Shown: positions 44,828 through 54,298, counted from the stretch's first letter. The stretch: DNA of 64,000 nt from Ruegeria atlantica (GCF_013032455.1 NZ_WQCF01000009.1:1-64000); one strand, 5' to 3'. A program made the numbers and translations. Notes: generated from the sequence alone by a model not told the origin.

Positions 44828-46138
44828 CTAATCGGCAACACTGCCCAGCAATTTGTCAGGCAGCCATGTCACGACCTCGGGCACTATGGTCAATATGGCA
44901 ATACCCGAGAGGAGTATCAGCCAATATGGGAGAGTCTCTCTGGCAGCTTCACCTACAGACACCTCATTATTTGCAATACTGGACAGAATAAACAAATTGG
45001 GTCCAACCGGTGGTGTCACCATGCCAATTTCGATCAGAATGGTGATTATTACCCCCAGCCAGACCGGATCGAAACCCAAGCCGAATAATAACGGAGCAAT
45101 GAACGGGACCGTGAGTAGCAACATCGAAATCCCGTCGAACAAGCAGCCGAGCGCAATATAGATCACGACGATTCCGAAAAAAACTGTGTACGGACCGAGG
45201 CCACTTTCGCTTATGAACGCAATCAATTCGCGTGGAAGGCCCAACATAGCCACGGCAGTTTTCAGCACCACAGCTCCGACTATGACAAAAACTATGGCGC
45301 CGTATTTTGCCATCGCAGACATCAACACGGGTACCAAAGACGTGGGTGTCAAATCGCCGATGGTAAGCCCAAGCAGTAAAACCATGAAAAATCCAAAGGC
45401 CGCAGATTCCGTGGGTGTCGCCATACCTGAATAAAGCGGACCCAGCACCGAAAACATCAGGAAGATTAAGGGCCAGACCTGGACCAACGCAGTCAAACAG
45501 TGAACTAACCCCAGACGTTCGTATTCCTTCGGAAGCAATGACGGGTTTATCTGGGTTCTTGCTGCAATGAAAATCATGAATGCGAGACCAAACCCAAGAG
45601 CCGGCACTATACCCGCCAAGAAAAGCTTCCCGATTGACGTATCGGTCATTGCACCAAAAAGAATAAGTGTGAGGCTCGGGGGGATTAGCAACCCCAGCGT
45701 CCCGGCTGCGGCCAAGGACCCAACGATCGTGCCCTTGTGGTACTTTCTGCGTGAAAGTTCGGGATAGGCCGCCGCCCCGACGGCAGCTGCAGTGGCGGAA
45801 CTGGTACCGCTGACGGCACCGAACATCATGCAGACAACCACGTTTGTATGCAGTAGGCGGCCCGGTATTCTTTGAAAAAGGGGAGCAACCGCCCCGTAGC
45901 TACGCGTGCTCAACCCGCTGGCAAAAAACAATTCTCCGATCAAAACGAAAAGTAAGATGGCGCTGAATGCAAAGTTGTTAAGGGTCGCCCAGACACCCTC
46001 AAAAGCAATAGCCAAATTTCCGCCGCCACCTACAAACAGACCAAACAAAGTTAATCCAGCAGCCATAAGTGTGGCTCCCAAAGCTACACCACCAAAGCCG
46101 AACAAAAGCAGAGTGGAGATGATGACAGCCCACATCAT
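44828..46138 (-). CDS. dctM: TRAP transporter large permease
   Basis: A 436-residue membrane protein of the DctM family with about 12 hydrophobic segments and MMFGAVSGTSSATAAAVGA, the family's hallmark loop. With the small permease and the DctP-type receptor encoded upstream it forms a sodium-driven TRAP importer for an organic acid or similar compound. Its ATG overlaps the small-permease stop (ATGA, 46135-46138). It lies at the 3' end of a three-gene operon headed by the receptor gene. Confidence 0.93.
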   Translation of the reverse strand: MMWAVIISTLLLFGFGGVALGATLMAAGLTLFGLFVGGGGNLAIAFEGVWATLNNFAFSAILLFVLIGELFFASGLSTRSYGAVAPLFQRIPGRLLHTNVVVCMMFGAVSGTSSATAAAVGAAAYPELSRRKYHKGTIVGSLAAAGTLGLLIPPSLTLILFGAMTDTSIGKLFLAGIVPALGFGLAFMIFIAARTQINPSLLPKEYERLGLVHCLTALVQVWPLIFLMFSVLGPLYSGMATPTESAAFGFFMVLLLGLTIGDLTPTSLVPVLMSAMAKYGAIVFVIVGAVVLKTAVAMLGLPRELIAFISESGLGPYTVFFGIVVIYIALGCLFDGISMLLLTVPFIAPLLFGLGFDPVWLGVIITILIEIGMVTPPVGPNLFILSSIANNEVSVGEAARETLPYWLILLSGIAILTIVPEVVTWLPDKLLGSVAD

Positions 46139-46728
46139 TTCCTTGGCTCGTTTTGTGAATAATGATCATTCGGCCAAGGTGTTAAGAACTCCCCCGTGAG
46201 CAGATTCGAGATCAAGGCGAGCTCGAAAGAGGTTAACGCGATCAACGATAGAACTTTTATTGGGGCAATCGGAATCTCATTGACTTCAGACACTTCTCTG
46301 TAATGGAGCGAATATGAGATATCTTCAAGCGAGTAGAACGCGAATATTCCAACCACCAGGATAGTCGCCATAAGTGCAATCCTGTGAAAGTTAGATTGCA
46401 TCTCGGCTGATAACCGGCTTGTCAGAAAGTCGAGGCTGATATTTTTTCCTGCACGCGCCGCATATGGCATTGCAAACAAGCTGGAAAGCACAGATGACAG
46501 CGTCACCAACTCATCAGTAAACCCCAAGGGAATGCTGAAGAAATATCGCGTAACGGCCGAGGCGAATACCAGCATCCCAATAAGGCATGCTATGGCAGCC
46601 GACAATGCGAGTTCGACGATACATAGGTTATCAACGAAGCGTACAAAATATCGGGTCAATTTCGAACTCCAAGAAGGGGCCAGGTTTAGCTTACCGGCCT
46701 TGCATTTGCCCGGTGAGCAGAGCTTCAA
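46135..46728 (-). CDS. dctQ: TRAP transporter small permease
   Basis: A 197-residue DctQ-type protein with four hydrophobic segments (LALSAAIACLIGMLVFASAV, LVTLSSVLSSLFAMPYAARAG, IALMATILVVGIFAFYSL, LIALTSFELALISNLL). The longest frame begins at a TTG at 46728 that overlaps the dctP stop, so coupled translation from TTG is proposed. No ATG occurs before the first membrane segment. It supports the DctM channel in a TRAP transporter. Confidence 0.88.
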   Translation of the reverse strand: MKLCSPGKCKAGKLNLAPSWSSKLTRYFVRFVDNLCIVELALSAAIACLIGMLVFASAVTRYFFSIPLGFTDELVTLSSVLSSLFAMPYAARAGKNISLDFLTSRLSAEMQSNFHRIALMATILVVGIFAFYSLEDISYSLHYREVSEVNEIPIAPIKVLSLIALTSFELALISNLLTGEFLTPWPNDHYSQNEPRK

Positions 46729-47726
46729 TCCGCTTTCATTCGGGCCACGACGGCTTCGGCGTCCGGTCCCGCATTCTTAGCCATTTCATCCCAGGCCACC
46801 AAAAGAGCGGCTTGGATCTCTTCCAGATCAGTACCAGATAGTTCGCCGCTGTCGGAAAACCCGCTCGCATACCTTTCCTGTCGGCTATTACTCGCAGCCG
46901 AACGAACTTGGTGAGCGGCAGACAGGGATTGCTGGAACGAATCCCGACCTGCATTTGTCAGCGCCGATCTCTGATCATCATCCAACGCGCGCCAGGTCGG
47001 GTCGTTCACGACATAGGGCATAGGGGCCGCGATCCAGGGCATCATTCGCAACTCATGACGGGCGACTTCCTGTATGCCGATAGTCGATGCAATCTCGGCA
47101 GGAAAAAGGGCGCAATCGATGACTCCGGTTTGAAGGGCAACGTAAAGATCTTCTTTTGGAATGATCTGAGCGGCGACACCAAGTTTTTGGAACGCCAACA
47201 GCTGGTGTTTTGTCCACACACGAACTTTTTTCAGGCGCAGTTCAGCCAAGGTGGCAACCGGTTCGCTGCAAAAAAACGAATGGTCCAGAAAAAGCGGCTG
47301 AATGTAACCAACAACATGTAAATTGAACTTATCTGATAGGCCGGTTTCCATCATTTCTTTAAGTCGGGGAATATACTTGTCGTACTTCGCCGTGTCGGTG
47401 ATTACTCCGTCGGGCAGCGCGATCGACAGGCCGGGAAGCTCGCGCGTGTAATACGGTGTCGCCAGCGCGGCAATTTGCACAGTATTTCTTTCAAGGTGAC
47501 GGATCAGGTCTTGTACAGGAAAGCCCAATCCCCCCGGATAATAGGCTTCAATCATTAAGGTGTCTTTTGACTGTTCTTCAGCTTGCTGAAAAAAATCTGC
47601 AACCATTTTACTGTCAGGGCGATTTGGTGCAGCCGGAATAAACCCTTTTAGCGTGATGTCAGCATATACCGGTGCAGTGACAAGCGTTGCGCCCACCACG
47701 CATGAAGTTATGAGCCTCTTTAGCAT
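46725..47726 (-). CDS. dctP: TRAP transporter substrate-binding protein
   Basis: A 333-residue periplasmic receptor with a signal peptide (MLKRLITSCVVGATLVTAPV then YADITLKG). DctP-like elements are EAYYPGGLGFPVQDLIRHLE, VRVWTKHQLLAFQKLGVAAQ, and DLYVALQTGVIDCALFPA. It should bind a carboxylate ligand in the periplasm and pass it to DctQM. A 15-bp regulatory motif lies 127-141 bases upstream. The ligand is unknown; as the only TRAP system here it may import the product of the secreted sulfatase or amidases. Confidence 0.92.
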   Translation of the reverse strand: MLKRLITSCVVGATLVTAPVYADITLKGFIPAAPNRPDSKMVADFFQQAEEQSKDTLMIEAYYPGGLGFPVQDLIRHLERNTVQIAALATPYYTRELPGLSIALPDGVITDTAKYDKYIPRLKEMMETGLSDKFNLHVVGYIQPLFLDHSFFCSEPVATLAELRLKKVRVWTKHQLLAFQKLGVAAQIIPKEDLYVALQTGVIDCALFPAEIASTIGIQEVARHELRMMPWIAAPMPYVVNDPTWRALDDDQRSALTNAGRDSFQQSLSAAHQVRSAASNSRQERYASGFSDSGELSGTDLEEIQAALLVAWDEMAKNAGPDAEAVVARMKAD

Positions 47727-47852
47727 GCTGTTCCCCCCGAATACGGCGCGTATTCATGAATAGTTTTGCCGCGAGCTGTTCGGGCACCCCTAAGAACGGT
47801 TCTCAAAAGCATCTACCTACAATAGATGTTAACCCGACACCGATCAGCCTCT

Positions 47853-47867
47853 GGTCATTTGACGCCA
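47853..47867 (-). promoter_or_regulatory. Putative AraC-regulon box C
   Basis: On the minus strand TGGCGTCAAATGACC, 127-141 bases upstream of the dctP start and in the same orientation as the operon. Confidence 0.6.
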
Positions 47868-47937
47868 ACTCCCTCAGATCGAAGCACCAGGTCCACAGTA
47901 CGACTCGAACAGCCAGTTCTTGTCACGACGCCTAAGG

Positions 47938-48948
47938 TTAAAGTTGGCCGTTTTGTGCTTCTACACGAAATTGGGTTGGACTGATCCCCGACACACGACG
48001 GAACGCTCGCGCGAAGTTGGACGAATCCTCGTAACCAACGCACATCGCAATATCCACAATCTTGATATTGGCGTCGCGCAGCATATCTGACGCCACTTCA
48101 AACCGGGCAGCCTCGATTAGATCGGAATAGCTGACTCCCACATTGTTTAGACGCCGTTGCAGCGTTCGAATGCTCATACCTGCAATTTCCGCAGCCAATC
48201 CAATTGGTGGACAGCCGCTTGCCAAATAGGGTTCCATAAGGTTCCGCAGGTCCGACGCAAAGCCTTGACCTTTACTTTCAGACCCGGTTGCACCTGGCAC
48301 ATCGAGATTACGGATTTTGCCATTTGTTCTTTTGGCGAGATACTTAGTTGGCAATACAAAGGAGGTATGGGGCTCTTCGAAATTGAAGCGGGTATTGCCG
48401 TATTCGTCCAGGCTCTCGTCGCACAAATCAAACTTTTGCTGGAAAGTAATTCGGTTCGGCACCCAGCTTTGGCCCAGAACCGAGCGGACTATCCATATGA
48501 GCGCGCCAATGTGAAGCCAGGAACTGTCTGAGTGCGGCTTTGCCATTCTCTTGCCCGGAACATCAATCCAGATCAAAGTCTGTCCCCCGAAATGGTGCAT
48601 ACCTGACCGATTGTCAGAGTTTTCTTTTGCTACCAATTCAAAAAACGCCTTCAAACGACAGGCCAATGTAGGAGCGCCGGAAATTGAAGAGGCCAGATGT
48701 TTGCTGAGCAACGAACTGTCGAACTTCTTCAAGCTCAGCCAGCCTAGATTCTCTATACCTGCGCTGCGAGAACACCTTCTGGTGAAATTGCTAAGTGCGA
48801 TGTTGCTGACATAAGCGTTGGGCATTTCCCTTATAAAAACGGGAAGATTGGCACGGCGCAACGCTTGTTCTACCGGTGCGCCAGTATCCTCCAACGTCTC
48901 GATAAAATGTATGAGGTGTGCTGCCCTCGCCATAGGAATTCGGTTCAT
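47938..48948 (-). CDS. AraC-family transcription regulator
   Basis: A 336-residue regulator. The N-terminal ligand domain (about 1-220) resembles the OruR/ArgR-type arabinose-binding-like domain, and residues 230-330 hold two helix-turn-helix motifs, the second with IVDIAMCVGYEDSSNFARAFRRVSGISPTQFR. The ATG at 48948 is chosen over one seven codons upstream because it begins the conserved region. A 15-bp motif 71-85 bases upstream matches the sites in front of six other genes, so autoregulation and control of the whole 43-56 kb block are likely. Its inducer would be a compound handled by the TRAP, porin and hydrolases. Confidence 0.9.
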   Translation of the reverse strand: MNRIPMARAAHLIHFIETLEDTGAPVEQALRRANLPVFIREMPNAYVSNIALSNFTRRCSRSAGIENLGWLSLKKFDSSLLSKHLASSISGAPTLACRLKAFFELVAKENSDNRSGMHHFGGQTLIWIDVPGKRMAKPHSDSSWLHIGALIWIVRSVLGQSWVPNRITFQQKFDLCDESLDEYGNTRFNFEEPHTSFVLPTKYLAKRTNGKIRNLDVPGATGSESKGQGFASDLRNLMEPYLASGCPPIGLAAEIAGMSIRTLQRRLNNVGVSYSDLIEAARFEVASDMLRDANIKIVDIAMCVGYEDSSNFARAFRRVSGISPTQFRVEAQNGQL

Positions 48949-49018
48949 CGCGCACCTAGCTCCCAACAATTCATCAATCAGATAACGCCACTACAGTCAC
49001 AGCCGCCAAGAAACTTCT

Positions 49019-49033
49019 GGTCATTTCGCGCCA
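49019..49033 (-). promoter_or_regulatory. Putative AraC-regulon box D
   Basis: On the minus strand TGGCGCGAAATGACC, 71-85 bases upstream of the AraC gene. It is identical to the copy at 55942-55956, the best form of the motif. A weaker copy may lie at 48976-48990 (10 of 15 bases). Confidence 0.7.
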
Positions 49034-49133
49034 AATCGCCCGAATTATTATCCACTGGCGCGGCGAGACCGGAAGAAAAGGCCCCGTAAAGTAATATTCT
49101 TCGTCTAGGTAACACAAAATCTGGAATGGTTTC

Positions 49134-49532
49134 TTGACCTATCGCAAGTTAAATCTGCCCATTTCCGACGTCAGGACGGCGATTCTGGAATTATTGCCCC
49201 GTGGACAGACAAACATCGGGGATATTGCTCAGCGACTTGGGGTCAGTTCCAGAACACTTCAGCGGAAACTTGCGGCAAAAAACGTAAGTCACACTCAACT
49301 GGTCCAAAGAGCAAGAAACGAACTGGCGTGCATGTATTTGGCTGAGAACAAAACTCGCGTCTCTGTGATTGCAAGCCGTTTGGGGTATCGGGATGCGAGC
49401 AATTTCAGTCGGGCGTTTCACCGTTGGACGGGGCAATCACCTTTGGAATGGCGAAAAAAATTTCAGACCACCCAGCCGACCGACCAATCTTGCTCGCATC
49501 GCGGCACGGTAGTTCATTGTGCACGATCTTAA
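49134..49532 (+). CDS. AraC-type HTH domain protein without effector domain
   Basis: A 132-residue protein holding little more than a double helix-turn-helix: TNIGDIAQRLGVSSRTLQRKL and VSVIASRLGYRDASNFSRAFHRWTGQSPLEWRKKF. The effector domain found in full AraC proteins is absent. The frame begins at a TTG with no clear ribosome site, and a TAA lies 22 bases upstream in frame. It is either the remnant of a second regulator or a small stand-alone DNA-binding protein. It lies between the AraC gene and the TRIC-like gene. Confidence 0.55.
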   Translation: MTYRKLNLPISDVRTAILELLPRGQTNIGDIAQRLGVSSRTLQRKLAAKNVSHTQLVQRARNELACMYLAENKTRVSVIASRLGYRDASNFSRAFHRWTGQSPLEWRKKFQTTQPTDQSCSHRGTVVHCARS

Positions 49533-49615
49533 TTTACTGGGGGTCACTCCAAAGTAGCTGACACAGCATCATTGTCGTGCGCCACAACCTGCGAAATCCA
49601 AAAATAGAGCCACGT

Positions 49616-49630
49616 TGGCATGAAATGACC
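49616..49630 (+). promoter_or_regulatory. Putative AraC-regulon box E
   Basis: TGGCATGAAATGACC, 70-84 bases upstream of the ATG at 49700. Its position supports that start, because an ORF starting at 49577 would place the motif within the coding region. Confidence 0.65.
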
Positions 49631-49699
49631 AGCGGAGCCCAAGGGAATGAGGTCCGCTGGGCTGCAATCCGTGATTACAGCAATGCCGGAAAGAGTCTC

Positions 49700-50377
49700 A
49701 TGGCAAATATCGCACCTCTTAGCGAGAACATCACCGTGCTGGTGTATTTTGGCGACGTGGTCTTCGCTGTAAGTGGAGCGCTGACAGCGGCCAGGTATCG
49801 GATGGACGTGATCGGTTTCATTCTGATCGGGACAATTACGGGCATCGGAGGAGGCACGGTTCGGGACCTCATTATTGGTCGAACGGTTTGGTGGACCCAG
49901 AACCCATTTGAGTTGCTGCTGTGTGTTTCTGTATCACTCCTGACCTACTTTTTTTATCAGCGCGTCGCTCGACACGCGAGCATGGTATGGGCCGACGCGC
50001 TGGGGCTTTCGGCTGCGGCTGTTGCAGGCTGTCACATCGCGCTTGGCTTCGGCGTGGCTCCGGAGGTCGCAGTATTCATGGGGATGCTGACAGGCACCGG
50101 AGGTGGCCTGATCAGGGATATTATTACAAACACAAAGCCAATGATAACGGGCGGGCAGCTCTATGCCAGCGCGGCATTGATGGGGTCAGGGTGCTACGTC
50201 CTATTGCATCTGGTCCAGGTTCCCGAAGTTGTCGCGCAAATTGCCGCTTTCGCGACGGCGTTCGGATTGCGGGCCGCCGGCATCATTTTTGACGTGCGTA
50301 TGGGGCCACCGGGCGAATTCATAACGATCGGTGACAACTCAGAACCAACATCACCTTCAGAGAATGAAGAACAGTGA
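49700..50377 (+). CDS. UPF0126/TRIC-family membrane protein
   Basis: A 225-residue inner-membrane protein with seven hydrophobic segments and the duplicated motif GGGTVRDLIIG and GGGLIRDIITN. These mark the UPF0126 family, related in fold to trimeric intracellular cation channels; transport of small solutes has been proposed for some members. The ATG at 49700 fits both the family N-terminus (TVLVYFGDVVFAVSGALTA) and the regulatory box at 49616. It is the first gene of a plus-strand unit with the amidohydrolase 80 bases downstream. Confidence 0.87.
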   Translation: MANIAPLSENITVLVYFGDVVFAVSGALTAARYRMDVIGFILIGTITGIGGGTVRDLIIGRTVWWTQNPFELLLCVSVSLLTYFFYQRVARHASMVWADALGLSAAAVAGCHIALGFGVAPEVAVFMGMLTGTGGGLIRDIITNTKPMITGGQLYASAALMGSGCYVLLHLVQVPEVVAQIAAFATAFGLRAAGIIFDVRMGPPGEFITIGDNSEPTSPSENEEQ

Positions 50378-50457
50378 AAATCAGCGGAGTCACATAACGA
50401 GACATTTGCCGGCCAATTGCGGCGACCGCGTCAGAGAATTTGAAATGGAGAAAACCA

Positions 50458-51954
50458 ATGGCATATGATCTGGTCATTCTAAATGGGCGCGTCATCGATC
50501 CGGATAGCGGCCTCGACGCCATCAGAAACGTCGGGATCCGCGGTGGTACTATTGCTGCAGTCACCGAGAAATCGATCTCTGGCATCGAGTCAATTGATGC
50601 GACCGGACTGGTCGTCGCTCCAGGCTTCATTGATATGCATCATCACAACAGCGCAGTCCCCTTTGGTGAAAAGGTGGCACTGCGCGACGGAGTAACATCA
50701 CCGCTGGAGCTTGAGGCTGGCGTTTCGCCTGTGGCCGACTGGTACAATAGATGCGAGGGAAAATGCCGGTCCAACTACGGTGCCACGGTAGGAACAATCG
50801 CCGCGCGGGAACGGACCTTCAATCCGGCCTATCAAACTGTATTTGCAGGCGACACCGTCTACGATCTGATGGCGGCACCCAAACAAAGTAATTCAACCGG
50901 TAAATGGTCAACGCAGGTGCCAACCGCAGACGAGATCACCAAAATTGGAGGGTACCTGGAGCAGGGTCTTAAAGAAGGTGCTATCGGGATCGGACACTGT
51001 GCTGGCTATATGGTTGGTGGCTCCACCACACAAGAGTCGATCATTGCACAGGAATTATCAGGCAAGTTTGGTCGCGGCGTCTATATCCATGCGAGATTCT
51101 CCAGCCAAATGCCACCGACGAGCGGGCTTCTTGGGTTCCTGGAACAAATGGCTGCGCAAGAGGTTTACGGAGGTGGCTTGCTGCTTATGCATATGACGGC
51201 TCAGGCCCTTGCCGAATCCCAACGCGCGCTCGACCTATTTGATGCAGCCCGCGCAAAAGGTATATCGATCTTAGGTGAAATATACCCCTACGATTTTGGG
51301 GGAACAATTGTCGGTGCCGACTATCTGCATCCCGACAATTACGGGCCAAATATGGGCCGAAAGATCAGTGACATTATTGAGACTGCTACCGTTACGCCTT
51401 TGACGCAGGAGCGGTATGACGAGTTGATCAAAACTGCGCCAACAACAAACGTAATGTTCTATAATGCAACGTGGGAAACCGTTTGCCAGTCCCTGGCGCA
51501 TCCGACAACGGTTGTCGGCAGCGACGCCTTCCCCTATGTGATGAAATCCGACGGTAGTCCGGCTCTCGAATGGGACGTCCCTTTTGAAGACGTAAATGGC
51601 CATCCACGTGGCGCGGGTACGCACGCAAAATTCCTGAAAATGGTCCGAGAAAAACAAGTGGATATTCCATTGCCTCTGGCGATCGCCAAGATGACCAGCA
51701 TGATTGCCGACTTTCTTGCCGAGAATGGAATTGAACAGATGAAGCGCAAGGGCCGTGTACAAGAGGATACTGATGCCGACATCGTTCTGTTCGATCCCGA
51801 AACCGTGACTGACAATTCCACAATGAAGGACGGCGGGCTTCCTTCGACCGGCATTCCCTGGGTTGTCGTAAATGGTACCGTAGTCGTTCGCGACTCGGAA
51901 AACGTGAATGATGTATTTCCAGGTCAGCCGATCAGAGCGGCCGTCAGCGGGTAA
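50458..51954 (+). CDS. N-acyl-D-amino-acid deacylase-like amidohydrolase, copy 2
   Basis: A 498-residue amidohydrolase: metal motif GFIDMHHH (H61, H63), LELEAG where typical D-aminoacylases have a Cys-containing strand, and the C-terminal MKRKGRVQEDTDADIVLFDPET. It is a paralogue of the enzyme encoded at 38.7 kb; both end in a VNGT-V-RD-type segment. Substrate is likely an N-acylated amino acid or other amide. The ATG at 50458 has GGAGAAAACC before it. It is followed by a second CobW gene, repeating the deacylase-CobW pairing on the other arm of the block. Confidence 0.82.
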   Translation: MAYDLVILNGRVIDPDSGLDAIRNVGIRGGTIAAVTEKSISGIESIDATGLVVAPGFIDMHHHNSAVPFGEKVALRDGVTSPLELEAGVSPVADWYNRCEGKCRSNYGATVGTIAARERTFNPAYQTVFAGDTVYDLMAAPKQSNSTGKWSTQVPTADEITKIGGYLEQGLKEGAIGIGHCAGYMVGGSTTQESIIAQELSGKFGRGVYIHARFSSQMPPTSGLLGFLEQMAAQEVYGGGLLLMHMTAQALAESQRALDLFDAARAKGISILGEIYPYDFGGTIVGADYLHPDNYGPNMGRKISDIIETATVTPLTQERYDELIKTAPTTNVMFYNATWETVCQSLAHPTTVVGSDAFPYVMKSDGSPALEWDVPFEDVNGHPRGAGTHAKFLKMVREKQVDIPLPLAIAKMTSMIADFLAENGIEQMKRKGRVQEDTDADIVLFDPETVTDNSTMKDGGLPSTGIPWVVVNGTVVVRDSENVNDVFPGQPIRAAVSG

Positions 51955-52143
51955 GCGATTTGCCAGGAAACCCGTCCGAACTCAAATGGCGTGTCAAGGC
52001 GTCGTGTCGGAGCATGAGATGACAGAAATACAGGCGAACGGTCTTTCATGGACCAAAACGTTCTGGACGCCGGGCGTTTCTTTCCGGGTTCCGGTGTTTC
52101 CTTGTTCGCGGCCGTTGTCTGATGTCATTCAAACAGAAACAGG

Positions 52144-53172
52144 ATGGATGAGATGCGCCCCACGATCCCGGTAACCATTATAAGTGGATTTCTTGGAAGC
52201 GGAAAAACCACGGTGTTGAATCATATTCTCAGCGAATCCCATGGTGTTCGGGCCGCTGTCCTGGTGAACGATTTTGGAGCTATCAACATTGATGCAAAGC
52301 TGGTCGTTGGGGTGGAAGGGGAAACCGTAAGCCTGGCAAACGGTTGTATCTGCTGCAACATCCGAACCGATCTGATTGACGCTTGTAAGAATATCCTGGC
52401 GCGCACCGAACTTCCGGAGGCGATAATCGTCGAAACGAGCGGAGTATCTGATCCACTGGAAGTGGTTCACACATTCGACGACCCTGCTTTGCAAAACGTG
52501 CTGACGATTGGCGGTATTCTTGCTGTAGTTGACGCGGAACAGTTTCCTGTGCTGCAAACCGGGGAAGTGCGAAATCTTGCCCGAAATCAGATCCACGCAT
52601 CCGACATCGTAATTTTGAACAAGACGGATTTGGTTGACACGAACCAACTGAAAAAGACACGGGACTTGATCCTGGAGGTTTCGCCGACCGCGCGGCTTTA
52701 TCAGACGGTAAACGGGCGCGTGCCCTCATCATTGGTCTTTGACTTCGGGGATCAGTTCGCAAGCGCCGCTGACAAAATGGGGAGCCAAACCGGGAACCCT
52801 GCCCACAGCCATATATACGAGCAATTTGACACCTTTCACTGGTCCAGCAACCGTCAAATGTCATTAACTTGCCTTAAAAAACTGGCCGAGACCTTGCCAG
52901 ATGAGATCTACCGGGCAAAAGGAATTGTGCATCTTGAGGAATTGCCCGGATATCGTGTTTCATTTCAAATGGTTGGAAAACGCTATAACTTTCAGGAAAT
53001 TGATCTATGGGGACAGGACACCCCGAATACCGATATCGTTGTCATCGGTTCAACCGGCGTTTTCGACAAGGCTTGTTTAAACGACCAATTTGAGGCCTGC
53101 GTGGGGACAGGAAACGCCGAACAATCGCCGTTGCTGAAGCTCTCTCGCAGGCTCGGTCTCGCCGCAGAATAG
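52144..53172 (+). CDS. CobW/G3E-family metal-chaperone GTPase, copy 2
   Basis: A 342-residue G3E GTPase with GFLGSGKTT (15-23), GCICC (CICC at 68-71), IVETSGVSDP and NKTDL. It resembles the copy at 36.3 kb but lacks its HHHH stretch. It likely supplies metal, perhaps zinc, to the adjacent amidohydrolase. The start at 52144 could move to the ATG three codons later. It lies 189 bases after the deacylase gene in the same direction. Confidence 0.9.
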   Translation: MDEMRPTIPVTIISGFLGSGKTTVLNHILSESHGVRAAVLVNDFGAINIDAKLVVGVEGETVSLANGCICCNIRTDLIDACKNILARTELPEAIIVETSGVSDPLEVVHTFDDPALQNVLTIGGILAVVDAEQFPVLQTGEVRNLARNQIHASDIVILNKTDLVDTNQLKKTRDLILEVSPTARLYQTVNGRVPSSLVFDFGDQFASAADKMGSQTGNPAHSHIYEQFDTFHWSSNRQMSLTCLKKLAETLPDEIYRAKGIVHLEELPGYRVSFQMVGKRYNFQEIDLWGQDTPNTDIVVIGSTGVFDKACLNDQFEACVGTGNAEQSPLLKLSRRLGLAAE

Positions 53173-53545
53173 AATCCGAGCGGCCTGCACAACAACTCCT
53201 GACACACACTTTCATAAACAACGATTTGACCCTGTCGCTCCTGGCTGAGTGAAACGAAGCGTTTTTGGCGTGAGATGACCGGACACATATCTCCTGTTGA
53301 CTATCCTGACTGCTAACTCGGACCGAACGACCCTCTGATTGATATGAAAGGATTGGAGCCACCTCACCCAACAGAAATGTACAGATCCAGCCGGAAGCAT
53401 ATCAACCGCGCAAAGGCTCGGAACGCGCGCGCAATCGGTCGGCGCTAAAGCCGCCCCTGCTGATCCAAGGCGGCTCCAGAATTTGGTCGGATAATCTCGG
53501 CAGCGAAACTGTTAACCGGTTCGCGAAACGGAAAGGCAAACCAAA
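53173..53545. other. Promoter gap before the outer-membrane protein genes
   Basis: A 373-base gap with no convincing gene. It contains regulatory box F at 53266-53280, about 265 bases upstream of the next start codon, farther than the other boxes. Confidence 0.5.
53266..53280 (+). promoter_or_regulatory. Putative AraC-regulon box F
   Basis: TGGCGTGAGATGACC in the gap upstream of the outer-membrane protein gene, in its direction of transcription. The distance to the start codon implies a long leader. Confidence 0.6.
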
Positions 53546-54298
53546 ATGGCTAAGTTCGTTAATTTCATTGCGACCGCAAGTACGTTTGTGGCTGTCATTG
53601 GTCCCGCGACTGCCCAGGAAAGCGGGGCGTCCGATTGGAGCTTTTCAGCAGACGTCTATTTCTGGGGAGCGTCAATCGACGGAGACACTACGGAAGGCGA
53701 TGAGATTGACATAAGTATCGATACTCTGCTGGACGACTTCAAGCTGGGGTTCATGGGCAATCTAACGGCCTACAACGGCAACTGGTCAATCTTTGCGGAT
53801 CTTATTTACTTGGATGTTGGCGACAACGCGACCCAAAACGGTTCTATAGTGGGAATTCCCGCGGAACTGAACACAGACGTTGATCTTAAGGGCTACATCT
53901 CAACATTTGGTGTCGGCTATACGGTTCTCAAAAATGATACCACGCACCTCGATATCATCGGTGGCGGCCGTTATCTTGAGCTTGATACAAAACTCAAATT
54001 CAGTCTTACCGGAGGCGGGTCGCAGAAGTACAGTCAATCTGACTCGGCCTTTGATGCAGTTGTTGGTATTCGCGGATACAGTGACCTTAACGACAAGTGG
54101 TATGTGAACTACTACGCTGATATCGGTGCGGGAGACAGTGATCTGACCTATCAATTGGCCGCGGGTTTCGGTTACAGATTCGATAAGTTCGATCTCGCGT
54201 TCGGATATCGATACCTTTCTTGGGATCTTAATAACTTTGAACCGTTCGACGACCTAAACTTCTATGGTCCGTATATTGGCGCGCGGTTCACATTCTAG
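53546..54298 (+). CDS. Outer-membrane beta-barrel protein
   Basis: A 250-residue protein with a signal peptide (MAKFVNFIATASTFVAVIGP then ATAQES). The mature part alternates hydrophobic and polar residues in strands (WSFSADVYFWGASI, GNWSIFADLIYLDVG, KFDLAFGYRYLSWDL) and ends in the C-terminal phenylalanine of outer-membrane proteins (IGARFTF). Function is probably a small pore or adhesin-like barrel. It precedes the OprB-like porin by 149 bases, and both may be expressed from the motif-containing promoter upstream. Confidence 0.82.
   Translation: MAKFVNFIATASTFVAVIGPATAQESGASDWSFSADVYFWGASIDGDTTEGDEIDISIDTLLDDFKLGFMGNLTAYNGNWSIFADLIYLDVGDNATQNGSIVGIPAELNTDVDLKGYISTFGVGYTVLKNDTTHLDIIGGGRYLELDTKLKFSLTGGGSQKYSQSDSAFDAVVGIRGYSDLNDKWYVNYYADIGAGDSDLTYQLAAGFGYRFDKFDLAFGYRYLSWDLNNFEPFDDLNFYGPYIGARFTF

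Noticed and set aside
51987..52001. TGGCGTGTCAAGGCG before the second CobW gene
   Set aside because: Only the first half matches the AraC box; TGACC is absent. The gene may be read from box E instead.
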